DNA from: a virus
Length of the DNA: 37,556 bases
Strand: one strand, 5' to 3'
Virus record (IMG/VR): IMGVR_UViG_3300033141_002298
Span: 1 to 37,556 of that record
Shown: positions 24,769-32,363 of the stretch, piece after piece
How the letters are laid out: each line of letters opens with the position of its first letter
Position numbering within the stretch: position 1 is the first letter of the stretch
Translations under genes and position numbers: made by a program
Notes under the pieces: generated by a model
The model's database searches: none
Told to the model about the DNA's origin: nothing
Seen by the model: the letters and a program-made list of their open reading frames with translations, nothing else

Positions 24769-25614
24769 ATGACTATTATATATGGAAATTTCTATGATGT
24801 AATGTATGATAAAATAAACTGTGAATCTATTGACCACCTTATAACCGACCCGCCATTTGGTATAGAATTAAAAAGTAATCAAAGCTCGTACAATAGAAAA
24901 GATGACAATGTAATAGGAGGATATATTGAATGGAGCAAAGAAGATTATTTTTCAAATATGAATGCGTTGCTATCTAGTGCTGCACGAGTATGCAAATCTA
25001 CTGCTAACATAATAATATTCAGTAGCTGGAATAATCTACCTATCTTTTTCAAAGCTTTCAACAATAGATGGATAAAAGATATCTATAACTATCAAGGAAA
25101 TATAGTATGGAAATACCAATTTGGAGTAAGAAACAATTCAATAATAACGGGTCATTATCATATTCACTGGTTGACTTTTAGAACAAACAAGAAACCTATT
25201 TTTAATAGAGACTGTAGATATCCTCCAATAAGTGAGGAAAATAAAAGATTATCATATGCTGACAGATACAGTGTGTGGAACATAAAAAAGAAATATAGAC
25301 GAAATGTAAGAAAATATACCACAGAACTCCCATCGGAACTATGTGATAAGCTTATTCAATATTTCACTAACGAAGGGGATATAGTACTAGACCCATTTGC
25401 TGGAGCTGGCAATATTGCTGTTGCAGCCAAAAAATATGAAAGATTGCCATTATCTATAGAACTTAACCATGAAGTTATACCTTACCTTATGCACAAAGTA
25501 TATGGTAAATCAATATTTGAGGGATGGCCCACTTCAAAAATAAAATCTTATTTAGAAAAAAATCCTATACAACATTCAAAACAATTGGAGGACAGACAAT
25601 GTTTAATACTATAA
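24769..25614 (+). CDS. DNA methyltransferase, beta class (N6-adenine or N4-cytosine)
   Basis: Protein of 281 residues. The catalytic motif DPPF is at residues 27-30, and the AdoMet motif DPFAGAGN is at 208-215. Catalytic motif first and AdoMet motif last is the beta-class order. The target-recognition region lies between them (about 100-190). DPPF allows either N6-adenine or N4-cytosine. No partner restriction enzyme is near, so it probably protects viral DNA or marks it. The stop is inside the next gene's start region. Confidence 0.85.
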   Translation: MTIIYGNFYDVMYDKINCESIDHLITDPPFGIELKSNQSSYNRKDDNVIGGYIEWSKEDYFSNMNALLSSAARVCKSTANIIIFSSWNNLPIFFKAFNNRWIKDIYNYQGNIVWKYQFGVRNNSIITGHYHIHWLTFRTNKKPIFNRDCRYPPISEENKRLSYADRYSVWNIKKKYRRNVRKYTTELPSELCDKLIQYFTNEGDIVLDPFAGAGNIAVAAKKYERLPLSIELNHEVIPYLMHKVYGKSIFEGWPTSKIKSYLEKNPIQHSKQLEDRQCLIL

Positions 25615-26696
25615 GCGTTAATATTATTGTAAATAGAGAAAGGGGATGTCACAATTTACTTCGAGGGACAATTTCTTGGCTTACTGCTCTGAAGAACAAT
25701 TATCTTCCAGAAGGAGCAATAGACGAAGTTCTCGTAGCTTGCTCAAAAAGCGAGTTCGTAAGAACAAAAAAAATGCTCATTCCAATAAAAGAACAAGGAA
25801 TAAGAGTAGAAGTCATACCAAAAGAAAACGTAGATATAGATAAAGCCGAGACCAGAAATAATTTAATGAGGGTATCTAGAAATAACCTTATTCTTTTTTT
25901 AGACCCTACAATATTGATAGGGAGTACTGCAAGATTATATATTCAACAAGTAGTAGAAGGTAAATTAATGAAAAAAAGCAATGAAGTCTTAGTTACTAAA
26001 AACTTGAAAATAGGACTAGTAGACTTATCCGGAAAGTTTTCTTCACTACATATGTTGTCTACTACTCGAGCCATTTCATTTATTGAACCTAAACCGTACC
26101 AAACAATCAATAATCATCCACTGTTATTCTACAATTTATACCCAGATAACTTATGGATAGATTACATACCACCAGTACTCAGAAATGCTAAATATCCAGA
26201 AAGACTTGATGCTCCGGAAAAAAGAGTGGGTCTTTCAACAACAAGACAGACATTTGTAAGAAACGTAGAAGATGAAGAATTAGAACAAATTATCTGTTCT
26301 CTTTCTCTTGACTTTTCCAGAATATCTTCTACTTACCTATATCTTGAAGATTATATAGAAGAACATACAACCATAGAACCTTATCATACTACATACAAAA
26401 CTTCTGGTAAAGTATATGCTTGTAACATTACTCTTAGATATCCTAATCCTTATGAAATTCAACCTATCCTAAAAAGGCTATTCTATGGTTCTGATGCTTT
26501 CATGCATTATATGAACTACAGATTAAATCTCTATCTTTCAAATACTTATTCTGATATAATTGTAGATATTAATAGAAGACCAAGACTTTACCAGTATGGT
26601 CATGATGAAGGTTTATTTGACTTTCCTCATGATGGGGACAACTCTCTTTTTGCCGAGATGCCTCGTGTATATGATTCAATTAATCCAAAGGAGTAA
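25599..26696 (+). CDS. GT-A (GT2-like) glycosyltransferase candidate
   Basis: Protein of 365 residues. The N-terminal 120 residues have the GT-A layout: NTISVNIIVNRERGCHNLLR, DEVLVACSK, VEVIPKE, then KAETRNNLMR and NNLILFLDPTIL. The last corresponds to the DxD position, but here reads D-P-T, so metal-dependent activity is uncertain. The C-terminal part has no recognised domain. The start is the ATG at 25599, with GGAGG 7 nt upstream; it overlaps the methyltransferase end by 16 bases. It could act with the methyltransferase in base or glycan modification, or be unrelated. Confidence 0.5.
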   Translation: MFNTISVNIIVNRERGCHNLLRGTISWLTALKNNYLPEGAIDEVLVACSKSEFVRTKKMLIPIKEQGIRVEVIPKENVDIDKAETRNNLMRVSRNNLILFLDPTILIGSTARLYIQQVVEGKLMKKSNEVLVTKNLKIGLVDLSGKFSSLHMLSTTRAISFIEPKPYQTINNHPLLFYNLYPDNLWIDYIPPVLRNAKYPERLDAPEKRVGLSTTRQTFVRNVEDEELEQIICSLSLDFSRISSTYLYLEDYIEEHTTIEPYHTTYKTSGKVYACNITLRYPNPYEIQPILKRLFYGSDAFMHYMNYRLNLYLSNTYSDIIVDINRRPRLYQYGHDEGLFDFPHDGDNSLFAEMPRVYDSINPKE

Positions 26697-26700
26697 AATC

Positions 26701-26886
26701 ATGAAAACTTTACTTATTATATTTGCAATTATCTATACGGGCTTAATCTTTGGATGGTTTCTAATTTTGTGGATAAAATTAATAAAAATAAAAAGAAGAA
26801 TTATAGCAACAAATGAGTGTTATGGATTACTGGAAGATTTAGATGACAAAGCATTGGAAGCTTATGAAGAATGTATAAAGAGATGA
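26701..26886 (+). CDS. Small single-pass membrane protein
   Basis: Protein of 61 residues. Residues about 3-25 (TLLIIFAIIYTGLIFGWFLI) are one transmembrane helix, followed by a basic stretch KLIKIKRR and an acidic C-terminal tail. The positive-inside rule would place the C-terminus in the cytoplasm. GGAG lies 7 nt before the ATG. Size and form fit a holin-like or membrane-anchoring protein, but function is unknown. Confidence 0.6.
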   Translation: MKTLLIIFAIIYTGLIFGWFLILWIKLIKIKRRIIATNECYGLLEDLDDKALEAYEECIKR

Positions 26887-26892
26887 ATAAAA

Positions 26893-27102
26893 ATGAAGTG
26901 CCCAGTTTGCGAAAAGAAAATGATTAAAAAAGCAGAAGAAGATTATAAAACCTTCTGGATTTGTAGTAATGAAGATTGTTATATAATTACCATGATATTA
27001 ACAACCACAAAAAAGGTAATTAAACTAGCAAATAGAAGTATTATAATTCAATCCAATGATGTTACAGACGACGTAGTTAGAGGTTTAGATGAAAATGAAT
27101 AA
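26893..27102 (+). CDS. Small zinc-ribbon protein, 69 aa
   Basis: MKCPVCEKKM and FWICSNEDCY give four Cys in two knuckles about 20 residues apart. The rest is beta-rich (IITMILTTTKKVIKLANRSI) with an acidic tail. It closes the plus-strand operon; a T-rich stretch at about 27155-27185 could end transcription. Confidence 0.6.
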   Translation: MKCPVCEKKMIKKAEEDYKTFWICSNEDCYIITMILTTTKKVIKLANRSIIIQSNDVTDDVVRGLDENE

Positions 27103-27172
27103 CTACGAAGATATATAGATTACGAAACTCACAAAAGGAAGACCACCAATGAAGGGTTGTTTATCTTTATTT

Positions 27173-27487
27173 TTACACTCTTTTATTTCCATGTTTATAT
27201 CTTCTTTTCTTATTTACCTCTAATTTTTTCACTATTTCTTCTCCTATGTTTATGTTTAATCCAGTCGTTAGGTCTAATAATCTAATCATTGTGTCTGCTA
27301 TTTCTTCTTTGAAGTTTTCAAAATCATAATTTCTGTATGCTTCCAGAGCTTCTGATAGTTCTGATACACATAACATCAATTTTGTTGGAATAAAGTTTTC
27401 TAACTTATTCCATGCATTTTCTGGAAAAATCCAACCATTTTCGTCATTTATTTTTCTTATTTCTTTTTCTATCTTTTCTAGTTCCAT
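27173..27487 (-). CDS. MazG-like nucleoside triphosphate pyrophosphohydrolase
   Basis: Protein of 104 residues, all helical. The metal-binding pattern is ELSEALEAYR then NFKEEIADTMIRLLDL (ExxE...ExxD), followed by KKLEVNKKRRYKHGNKR, the conserved basic end of phage MazG-like proteins. Such enzymes hydrolyse (d)NTPs to monophosphates and may lower alarmones or damaged nucleotides during infection. It overlaps the upstream gene by ten bases and follows it in the same transcript. Confidence 0.75.
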   Translation of the reverse strand: MELEKIEKEIRKINDENGWIFPENAWNKLENFIPTKLMLCVSELSEALEAYRNYDFENFKEEIADTMIRLLDLTTGLNINIGEEIVKKLEVNKKRRYKHGNKRV

Positions 27488-27933
27488 TTTTTTTCTACCT
27501 CCAGCGAGTATAGACTTAACGCTTCATCCACTCCATATCCTTGCCATTCATCATCTTTAGAAAGGTTTGGGATGTTTTCAACGTATTTTGCCTTTGTTCT
27601 CCATTGGTGTCTACATTTTAAACATATCAAGGTACTCCACTTACTCGGGTGGGGTTTCCCTTTAGGATGCTCTGAATAGCTAACATTCTTTTGACGTAGC
27701 ATTACTCTATAATGACTTTTAGAACAATTATGTTTCTTTCTTTTTAACACTAATTTTCCCCCAATATTTAACACTACCTTCCATAAAGGTCTATCAGAAG
27801 GAAATTTTACTCCTATTGCTCCACTATTAAACAATCTTTCTTTTAATTCCACATCATTTATCTTTGCTTTTATTCTTACAGTGTCATTTCCAACATACAT
27901 TACATCATAGACATCAAATTCATACTTTGGCAT
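27478..27933 (-). CDS. Hypothetical protein with WRTKAKYV zinc-binding motif
   Basis: Protein of 151 residues. The first 70 residues are strand-rich with VRIKAKINDVELKERLF. The second half carries HNC, then HPSKWSTLICLKCRHQWRT followed by KAKYVENIP. The segment HPS..S...C.KC.H.WRTKAKYV.N.P also occurs in the 72-residue protein at 32360-32578. The Cys and His probably bind zinc. The start is the ATG at 27933: a TATA box is 25 nt upstream. The TTG at 27948 is less likely. Confidence 0.6.
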   Translation of the reverse strand: MPKYEFDVYDVMYVGNDTVRIKAKINDVELKERLFNSGAIGVKFPSDRPLWKVVLNIGGKLVLKRKKHNCSKSHYRVMLRQKNVSYSEHPKGKPHPSKWSTLICLKCRHQWRTKAKYVENIPNLSKDDEWQGYGVDEALSLYSLEVEKKWN

Positions 27934-27955
27934 TATATTGACATACAACTGAATA

Positions 27956-27963
27956 TATTTAAA
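27956..27963 (-). promoter_or_regulatory. TATA box for the 27933 minus-strand pair
   Basis: Minus strand TTTAAATA, 25 nt before the ATG at 27933, leaderless geometry. It lies back to back with the plus-strand TATA at 27977. Confidence 0.55.
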
Positions 27964-27976
27964 TGTTACCGTTACG

Positions 27977-27984
27977 TTTAAATA
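27977..27984 (+). promoter_or_regulatory. TATA box for the plus-strand operon 28030-32795
   Basis: TTTAAATA on the plus strand. Initiation about 26 nt further on (near 28007) gives a short leader that contains the GGAG binding site used for the ATG at 28030. Confidence 0.5.
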
Positions 27985-28029
27985 TGGTAAATGGTATCGT
28001 TAATAAAAGGTAATAATGGAGAACAAAAA

Positions 28030-28224
28030 ATGAAAATGAATAAAAAAGACCCTCTAACAAGAAGGATATACGAAGTTATAAGAGAACAAGAAGAAACTTC
28101 TATAGCTCAATTGTATCTCAAATTCGGAGAAGGAAGAAGAGAAGAGGTATATAACAGAGTGCTAGAGATGATTGACGATGGAGACATCTATGAGTCAAGA
28201 GAAGGAATTTTTAGGGTGATATAA
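28030..28224 (+). CDS. Small winged-helix DNA-binding protein
   Basis: Protein of 64 residues starting MKMNKKDPLTRRIYEVIREQ. The order helix, helix (TSIAQLYLKFG), recognition helix (REEVYNRVLEMID) and wing (GDIYESREGIFRVI) is a winged helix. It is probably a transcription regulator of the following operon. The start is the ATG at 28030, as GGAG lies 8 nt upstream; ATG at 27991 would precede the expected transcript start. Confidence 0.65.
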   Translation: MKMNKKDPLTRRIYEVIREQEETSIAQLYLKFGEGRREEVYNRVLEMIDDGDIYESREGIFRVI

Positions 28225-28445
28225 TGGTAGGAGTAGATAAAAGCCACGTAGAAATATTGTCTTTTGAAGATAATGGTATAGTAACAAGAACTTCTCTCCC
28301 GTGTAGAATGTGTAATTGTGACGAAGAAAGTGCTGGAGAGTTTTATTTTACTACTGGAAAGATAGTAAAAACACGAACATACGGAAAGATGTTTGAAGTT
28401 AGATGTAAAACTTGTGGAGATAGAATATTTACAAATATTAATTGA
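28224..28445 (+). CDS. Small zinc-ribbon protein, 73 aa
   Basis: Cys pairs in LPCRMCNCDEE and RCKTCGDRIF suggest a zinc ribbon with beta strands (GEFYFTTGKIVKTRTYGK) between. The ATG overlaps the preceding gene's TAA (TAATG), so the two are coupled. Not assigned to a family. Confidence 0.6.
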   Translation: MVGVDKSHVEILSFEDNGIVTRTSLPCRMCNCDEESAGEFYFTTGKIVKTRTYGKMFEVRCKTCGDRIFTNIN

Positions 28446-28502
28446 AGGTGAAAACTTGTCAAACAAATCAGCAAATGATATAGTAGAAGGAGTTGAGTGA
28501 TA

Positions 28503-28724
28503 ATGGTCATGAAAACAATGCAGCCTAAAAACAAAAGAAAAAAATTTGAGAAAAAAGACCCACTATGCATATGTGGACATATAAGAAGTCATCACAAGTT
28601 TGATGTTGTAGTTATGGATGGTTTTCCCGTCTATAAAGAAGCCATGTGCAGACATATAAACTGTGATTGTAAAGAATTTAAAGAAATAGAAGAACCAAAA
28701 ATGGAGGAAAAAGAAAATGAATAA
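28503..28724 (+). CDS. Small Cys/His protein with CGHxxxxH motif
   Basis: Protein of 73 residues with CICGHIRSHHKF, then AMCRHINCDCKEF. The spacing C-x-CGH-x4-H...C...C-x-C..F is a common small metal-binding motif in archaea and phages. The N- and C-termini are highly charged. The start is the ATG at 28503, with GTGAT just upstream. Function unknown; possibly nucleic-acid binding. Confidence 0.6.
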   Translation: MVMKTMQPKNKRKKFEKKDPLCICGHIRSHHKFDVVVMDGFPVYKEAMCRHINCDCKEFKEIEEPKMEEKENE

Positions 28725-29004
28725 AAATGAGGGGGACGAAGAATTTATACATTCTGCTTCTGGAACTACATGGACCTCAGATACTTTTTATGATTTAACT
28801 ATAACGCCCTCAAAACAAAAAGTAAGTGCGACCGTACCAGAGTGGATTAAATATATTATTTTCGAAGAAAAGGTAAATCAGCTATCTATTACACAAACAA
28901 TTATCTCAAAAGATATGATAATTGACATGCTTAAAAAATACCAGAGAAAGATACATCGAAAAGAGAAAATCAAAAAGATAATCAAAAAGATAATTAAATG
29001 GTGA
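28717..29004 (+). CDS. Hypothetical protein, 95 aa
   Basis: Not recognised. The N-terminal half is acidic and Ser/Thr-rich and the centre (WIKYIIFEEKVNQLSITQTI) is helical. The C-terminal 25 residues are a Lys-rich helix (KKYQRKIHRKEKIKKIIKKI) that could bind nucleic acid or membrane. GGAGG lies 8 nt before the ATG. It overlaps the previous gene by eight bases. Confidence 0.55.
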   Translation: MNKNEGDEEFIHSASGTTWTSDTFYDLTITPSKQKVSATVPEWIKYIIFEEKVNQLSITQTIISKDMIIDMLKKYQRKIHRKEKIKKIIKKIIKW

Positions 29005-29009
29005 TAAAA

Positions 29010-29561
29010 ATGGTTAGCTTAAAAGAACTGGAAGAAAAAGACAAATTAAAAATATTAATTGAATATCTCAGAGCTCTCATCATAAAAATGGGTGGTCATC
29101 CCGTTCTTCTAGAAGAGTATGAAAATCTCCAGATGGCTCGTACAAGATACCTCAGTGTACCTACAAGTTGTTTAATTGATGGAGAAATACTCGATGAACT
29201 TGAAAAAGAAAAGAAAGAAGTCCTTTTTCCTATATCTCTCGATGAAGCAATAGAGAATCGGCTTTTTGGAACTACGCCTAAGTCTATCAAACGGATTAGA
29301 CGTGAACTTAATCAATATACAAACAGAAACAAGGAACTGTTAGATGAAGAATTAGAAGCTTATGATAAGCTAAAAAATGATGATAATTTCTCAATTCCAG
29401 TTAAAATTGATATGCGACTAAAACTTATTCACAATCTATATACTAGTAGGTTGGAAACCAAACCAGAATTTGACCAAGTACTACTCCAAATAAAAGAAGA
29501 TTTAGATAGCGTCATTGCTAGAACTAGGGAAAAAATGAAGAGTGAAATAAATGAAGCTTAA
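29010..29561 (+). CDS. Helical hypothetical protein, 183 aa
   Basis: Not recognised. Mainly long charged helices (MVSLKELEEKDKLKILIEY, and the C-terminal QVLLQIKEDLDSVIARTREK) with one Pro/Ser-rich break near residue 50. No metal or catalytic pattern is visible. The start is the ATG at 29010: GGTGAT lies 4 nt upstream, inside an earlier in-frame ATG at 28998. Confidence 0.55.
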   Translation: MVSLKELEEKDKLKILIEYLRALIIKMGGHPVLLEEYENLQMARTRYLSVPTSCLIDGEILDELEKEKKEVLFPISLDEAIENRLFGTTPKSIKRIRRELNQYTNRNKELLDEELEAYDKLKNDDNFSIPVKIDMRLKLIHNLYTSRLETKPEFDQVLLQIKEDLDSVIARTREKMKSEINEA

Positions 29562-29730
29562 CTTACGAGCTTATAGAGGCATAAAAGTCTATTTAATACC
29601 AACAGTAGCTTTTACATATATAGAAGACTATGGCGGAGAAACAAAATACGTTATCCGGATAGATTTCTATTTCCTAATGTTTAGGATAGTGTTTCGAGTA
29701 AGGTGGGGTAAATGGTCAATAACTTTGTGA
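29551..29730 (+). CDS. Small hypothetical protein, 59 aa, overlapping both neighbours
   Basis: The frame MKLNLRAYRGIKVYLIPT to WGKWSITL is 59 codons, ending in TGA at 29730. It is strand-rich, basic and aromatic (RIDFYFLMFRIVFRVRWGKW), perhaps membrane-associated. It overlaps the upstream gene by 11 bases and the next by 19, fitting the dense coupled layout. AGTGA lies 7 nt upstream. Without it there would be an unusual 150-base gap in this operon. Confidence 0.45.
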   Translation: MKLNLRAYRGIKVYLIPTVAFTYIEDYGGETKYVIRIDFYFLMFRIVFRVRWGKWSITL

Positions 29731-30014
29731 ACAGAAAAGTCTATCTGCTCTTAGCTCATGACTATGACGAGACCGTGGTTGTGGCAGTTTATAGTTCCTA
29801 TAAACGAGCACATAAAAACATGATTAATTTACTCCCTAAGACTAACTATAGTCTAGCTATTCAAAGCATAAAGGTTAATGGCAAGATAGAAGAACAAATC
29901 TCGGACTATATTAAACCCATAGAAATGAGAGAGGTTTATTGTTGGGAAACAGAAACTGAATCCGAAATTGAATGTCCCAAATTCGAAGATGAAAAAGTGA
30001 AACAAAATGAATGA
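29712..30014 (+). CDS. Hypothetical protein, 100 aa
   Basis: Not recognised. The first 45 residues (RKVYLLLAHDYDETVVVAVY, SSYKRAHKNMINL) form a strand, a strand and a helix as in small phage proteins of the 'DUF with YVV..D.E....VF.S...A' type. The C-terminus is acidic. GGTGGGG lies just upstream of the ATG. Confidence 0.55.
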   Translation: MVNNFVNRKVYLLLAHDYDETVVVAVYSSYKRAHKNMINLLPKTNYSLAIQSIKVNGKIEEQISDYIKPIEMREVYCWETETESEIECPKFEDEKVKQNE

Positions 30015-30276
30015 TAGTAAAGATGTTAGAGACAATTTTATACGTTCTATCAACAGTCATACAGAAAAATGGGGTAAGCCCCCTAAATATGTTGTTGTTG
30101 ATATATATACCTATTATGAATTGTTAAAACAGTTTTCAGATGTACCAGTCTGGAAGGTACTTGATAGTAAAGCAAAATACAAGATAGCTGGAGTAACTCT
30201 TCTTGACCCAGATGAAGTTATGGTTTTCCAGACGGAAGACGTAAAGGAGAAAGATATCAATGAACCAATATGTTAG
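30007..30276 (+). CDS. Hypothetical protein, 89 aa
   Basis: Not recognised. Mixed alpha/beta, with KWGKPPKYVVVDIYTYYELL followed by IAGVTLLDPDEVMVFQ. This resembles segments of HK97-type capsid P-domains (the VVHP.V......G..L...), but it is far too short and lies outside the virion module. It overlaps both neighbours by 8 and 17 bases. Confidence 0.5.
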   Translation: MNDSKDVRDNFIRSINSHTEKWGKPPKYVVVDIYTYYELLKQFSDVPVWKVLDSKAKYKIAGVTLLDPDEVMVFQTEDVKEKDINEPIC

Positions 30277-30898
30277 TAGTATGCTTAAGAGTATGTGTTA
30301 TAGTGAACTACACGATTTATTCGTACGTTCTAATAAACCCGCCAAGGAGATATCGGAAAGCTATGCTGCTTTTCATCATCTAAAAAGCGTCATGGGCGAA
30401 GAAATGCAGAAAGACCACTTATTTCTCCATATTGGTGATGGAAAATATTGTCGTACTGCTGCTCTTTTTACTCTCATGTTAGGTATAAAAAGCACCTCTA
30501 AAAATATGTCTATTGACCCTAATATAAACGCAGAGTTCATGAAAGAATGGGGGGAAGGTCCCAAATGGGGTGAAACAAAAAGAATTAAAAATTTTACTTA
30601 TCTCCCTCACAAATGGCAAGATGTTGATTGGAATGAAAAAACTCCCCGTCAACCTTATTCTTATGTTCTTGTTCATGCTCATGTAAACCTTCGAGAAATG
30701 ATTGACAAGATAGGTTTTAACGGTTGGTCATATATTTATAGTAACCCTTGCTGTAATATCTCCAATCAAATCTTAAGTCTTACCTACTGCGAAAGGCACC
30801 ACATAGACATCTTGAAATGTGGTGCTGACCACAACATTATTTCTCCCAAGAACATGGTCTTTGTTTATCGTAATAATCTTATTCTGGAGCGTTGGTAA
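30260..30898 (+). CDS. Rossmann-like (methyltransferase-fold) protein, 212 aa
   Basis: The centre HLFLHIGDGKYCRTAALFTL with a later SIDP looks like a Rossmann-like domain of the methyltransferase fold: a strand and a G-D-G loop (residues 59-61), helix, and an acidic SIDP strand end (about 84). Similar G-D-G..R(T/S)A...SIDP proteins are known from several large DNA viruses, with unclear substrates. A second half with KIGFNGWSYIYSNPCCNISN adds a possible SNPxx motif, but no clear N6-type DPPY is present. It could be a nucleic-acid or nucleotide modification enzyme. GGAG lies 9 nt before the ATG. Confidence 0.5.
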   Translation: MNQYVSSMLKSMCYSELHDLFVRSNKPAKEISESYAAFHHLKSVMGEEMQKDHLFLHIGDGKYCRTAALFTLMLGIKSTSKNMSIDPNINAEFMKEWGEGPKWGETKRIKNFTYLPHKWQDVDWNEKTPRQPYSYVLVHAHVNLREMIDKIGFNGWSYIYSNPCCNISNQILSLTYCERHHIDILKCGADHNIISPKNMVFVYRNNLILERW

Positions 30899-30899
30899 C

Positions 30900-31253
30900 A
30901 TGCCTAAATATGGTTTCGGTAAAATTCGAACTTTTAAAGGTAAAACCTTTGTTTTATACAAAAAATATCGTATCGATATAATCATACGAGATTTAACCTC
31001 TGTTCACAATGATATTGACCAACTCAAAGATACTCACAACTATCGTCTTCTTAAGGGAAATTACGTTGTTTGGAGTTGCCCCCCTTATGAACATTACTAC
31101 CTTTATATCCGCCCCAAAGAACCAAGACTTAAAATAAGGTGGGAAGAATACCATTTTTCAGTTCCCATGTCTGCTACATTCATAGATTATTATAATAGAA
31201 TTTTCTGGAGTAATTCTACTCCTTTATATAAAGAGGTTAATGAAAATGAATGA
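30900..31253 (+). CDS. Hypothetical protein, 117 aa
   Basis: Not recognised. Basic, beta-rich N-terminus (FGKIRTFKGKTFVLYKKYRI) and an aromatic centre (VVWSCPPYEHYYLYIRPKEP). The start is the ATG at 30900, two bases after the upstream stop. The frame is open upstream but overlaps the GDG protein gene. Confidence 0.5.
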   Translation: MPKYGFGKIRTFKGKTFVLYKKYRIDIIIRDLTSVHNDIDQLKDTHNYRLLKGNYVVWSCPPYEHYYLYIRPKEPRLKIRWEEYHFSVPMSATFIDYYNRIFWSNSTPLYKEVNENE

Positions 31254-31647
31254 CAAGATAATACTAGATGATGAAATTATCGACTTGATTAAACCAGCTA
31301 TATCATCTTATCTGGAAAATAAGCTTATTGGTCTACTTGAAGAAGACGACATTAAAAAACTGGCAGATGACGTAATATATCTAATTAAAAAAGTATCAGC
31401 AGAAGCATCAAAAGGATATTATAAAAACTATCAAGGAGATATCAAAATGAATGAAACAAAAAAAGAAAACAAAAGTTTGTATATGTTAAGTGACAGAACA
31501 CTGGTTAGGTTTTTTAAAAAGAGAATTCTTATTTTAAGTGTTTCTGAAGAAAAAATTGAAAAGGTTTATCTATCTTATGACGAAGTGTGGAAACTGTTCG
31601 AGATAGTAGGAAGCCTAAACGAATCTGGATGGAGCGAACCTCGATGA
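31246..31647 (+). CDS. Hypothetical protein, 133 aa
   Basis: Not recognised. The first 60 residues form acidic helices (KIILDDEIIDLIKPAISSYL, LEEDDIKKLADDVIYLIKK). The C-terminal half is strand then helix (RILILSVSEEKIEKVYLSYD). The ATG at 31246 is favoured, since AGAGGT lies 8 nt upstream; the ATG at 31240 is too close to it. Confidence 0.5.
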   Translation: MNDKIILDDEIIDLIKPAISSYLENKLIGLLEEDDIKKLADDVIYLIKKVSAEASKGYYKNYQGDIKMNETKKENKSLYMLSDRTLVRFFKKRILILSVSEEKIEKVYLSYDEVWKLFEIVGSLNESGWSEPR

Positions 31648-32363
31648 AAGAACAAACAATTGAACTAGTAGATAAGGTGTGTAAGAACCTTTTTGACTAC
31701 AATAAGAATCTCAATGAATATGCTAAGAAACATGGCATCATTTCTCCTTTGTTAGGTATTGAGATGGGAAAAGAAGAGAGAAGGAAAATGAAGAAAGAGA
31801 TAGAGGAAGTGATTGATAAAATTCATTCTTCTATAAGGGATGCTCAATTCTACTCTCTTGAGCTGGGAGAGATACCTCTCACTCACGATGATGATAAAAG
31901 AGCTATCTACAACCTTTTTACTAATGAGAATATTAATCTCTTTGGTCAGTTCTTTCATCCTCATAAAGAAAAAGAGAAAATAATTAAATATCCTACAGAC
32001 AGCCATTATTATGAAAATACTTGCTACAAACGACACAAGATTTCCCATGGTTATCGTACCATTAAAAAAGATGTTATCGAGTTAGCCGAAGAGACTAAAT
32101 TTTTTGAAGGCTTTAATGGTATTTTTATCATGATTCCCCCCTTTGATAGGGACGCCTTTGCCCAGATAGGTTTCAACTTCTATCTTCATCGTGAAGGCTA
32201 TCCTCGTGACCGTTCTATCCTTTTACCTTTCTCCATTCTCCCTCTTGCCACCCGTTACCGTCTCCTCTTCTACAACGAGCCCAACCTTCTCCAATTGCTC
32301 AATGATGCCATCTTCTCTTCTGTTCAAGAAGTTGGCAACTATGTTTGGGAGGACTACTCATGA
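31644..32363 (+). CDS. Hypothetical protein, 239 aa
   Basis: Not recognised. The N-terminal half is helical and charged; the C-terminal half has strands and aromatics (FNGIFIMIPPFDRDAFAQIG, then RSILLPFSILPLATRYRLLF). No known motif was seen. The ATG overlaps the upstream stop by four bases (ATGA), and GGAG lies 10 nt upstream. The first half uses AGA and AAA codons like its neighbours, whereas the second half uses CGT, CTC and CCC, an abrupt composition change inside one gene. Confidence 0.5.
   Translation: MKEQTIELVDKVCKNLFDYNKNLNEYAKKHGIISPLLGIEMGKEERRKMKKEIEEVIDKIHSSIRDAQFYSLELGEIPLTHDDDKRAIYNLFTNENINLFGQFFHPHKEKEKIIKYPTDSHYYENTCYKRHKISHGYRTIKKDVIELAEETKFFEGFNGIFIMIPPFDRDAFAQIGFNFYLHREGYPRDRSILLPFSILPLATRYRLLFYNEPNLLQLLNDAIFSSVQEVGNYVWEDYS

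Noticed and set aside
27150-27203. 17-codon hydrophobic peptide ORF on the plus strand after the 69-residue zinc ribbon
   Set aside because: It overlaps the MazG-like gene antisense and has no binding site; probably part of the T-rich 3' end.
28456-28500. TTG-started 14-codon ORF with GGTGA upstream between two zinc-ribbon genes
   Set aside because: Too short and unsupported; the GGTGA may be chance and the next gene has its own site.
30007-30276. Second capsid-like protein suggested by its YVVVDIYTYYELL segment
   Set aside because: Only 89 residues and lying in the small-gene operon; the likeness is to a short generic strand-helix pattern.
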